5,994 nt of DNA. Origin: CAYLHS01 sp964496205 (lineage in GTDB: Bacteria; Actinomycetota; Acidimicrobiia; Spongiisociales; UBA4744). The stretch spans positions 1 to 5,994 of the forward strand of contig CAZBXV010000079.1 in NCBI GenBank assembly GCA_964496205.1, given 5' to 3'. A program made the position numbers and the translations under genes. Shown here in pieces: positions 5,920 through 5,994 of the stretch (position 1 is its first letter; each line of letters starts with the position of its first letter). Below the pieces are notes generated by a model. It was given only the letters and a program-made list of their open reading frames with translations, made no database searches and was not told where the DNA came from.

Positions 5920-5994
5920 GCGTTCGGCCCTGCGGCCTCACTGGGGGAGGAAACGATCGCCCCACGGTCTCGCAGCAATGGCGACCTCTTTCAT

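Noticed and set aside
5926..5937. GGCC-CTGC-GGCC hairpin after ccmG as a terminator
   Set aside because: The stem is only 4 base pairs and no T-run follows, so it is not a credible intrinsic terminator.
5943..5980. Strong GGGGGAGG at 5943-5950 as the ribosome site of a next + strand gene
   Set aside because: No ATG, GTG or TTG lies at a workable distance. The first ATG (5978) is 27 bases away, and only five full codons of it are in the window.
5938..5994. Minus-strand open stretch of 18 codons ending at 5938 (tail ...AARPWGDRFLPQ), possibly the end of a convergent gene entering from the right
   Set aside because: It reads plausibly, but all three plus frames are also open here, so openness carries little weight in this GC-rich sequence. 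Sequence beyond 5994 would decide.

Overview
This window is one tightly packed plus-strand operon for cytochrome c maturation by System I (Ccm). It reads: an Lgt-like membrane protein (21-707), ccmA (704-1354), ccmB (1351-2031), ccmC (2028-2777), a small ccmD-like gene (2770-2898), ccmE (2901-3314), ccmF (3314-5326) and ccmG (5323-5919). Neighbouring genes overlap by 1-8 bases or are separated by at most 2 bases, so no room is left for internal promoters. All real genes are on the + strand, and no RNA genes, mobile elements, CRISPR arrays or long repeats were seen. The only non-coding stretches are the first 20 bases and the last 75 bases.

The organism is a high-GC bacterium. Codons mostly end in G or C, and GTG and TTG are used as starts alongside ATG. 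The style of the proteins (Arg/Ala/Val-rich, short loops) and the ccm variants suggest a high-GC actinobacterial-type lineage such as Acidimicrobiia, but this is an impression from sequence style. It is not proven here, and other high-GC bacteria remain possible.

The genes fit the known System I scheme. CcmA (ATPase) and CcmB (permease) act with CcmC and CcmD. CcmC, with its WWD motif and two heme-ligand histidines, loads heme onto the His of the heme chaperone CcmE (KHDENY motif). ATP hydrolysis by CcmAB releases holo-CcmE. CcmF, with its own WWD motif and all four expected histidines, takes heme from CcmE and attaches it to apocytochrome c. CcmG is a membrane-anchored thioredoxin-like protein (WCFPC) that keeps the CxxCH thiols reduced. 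CcmH, the usual partner of CcmF and CcmG, is not in the window.

The core is a recognised pathway and not a new system. Four points deserve attention. The first gene is an Lgt-family protein that appears to lack two of the active-site residues and is translationally coupled to ccmA. CcmF carries an insertion of about 17 residues with two cysteines just before its first heme-ligand histidine. CcmC has a one-residue insertion inside its WWD motif. No ccmH follows ccmG, although CcmE is of the histidine type.
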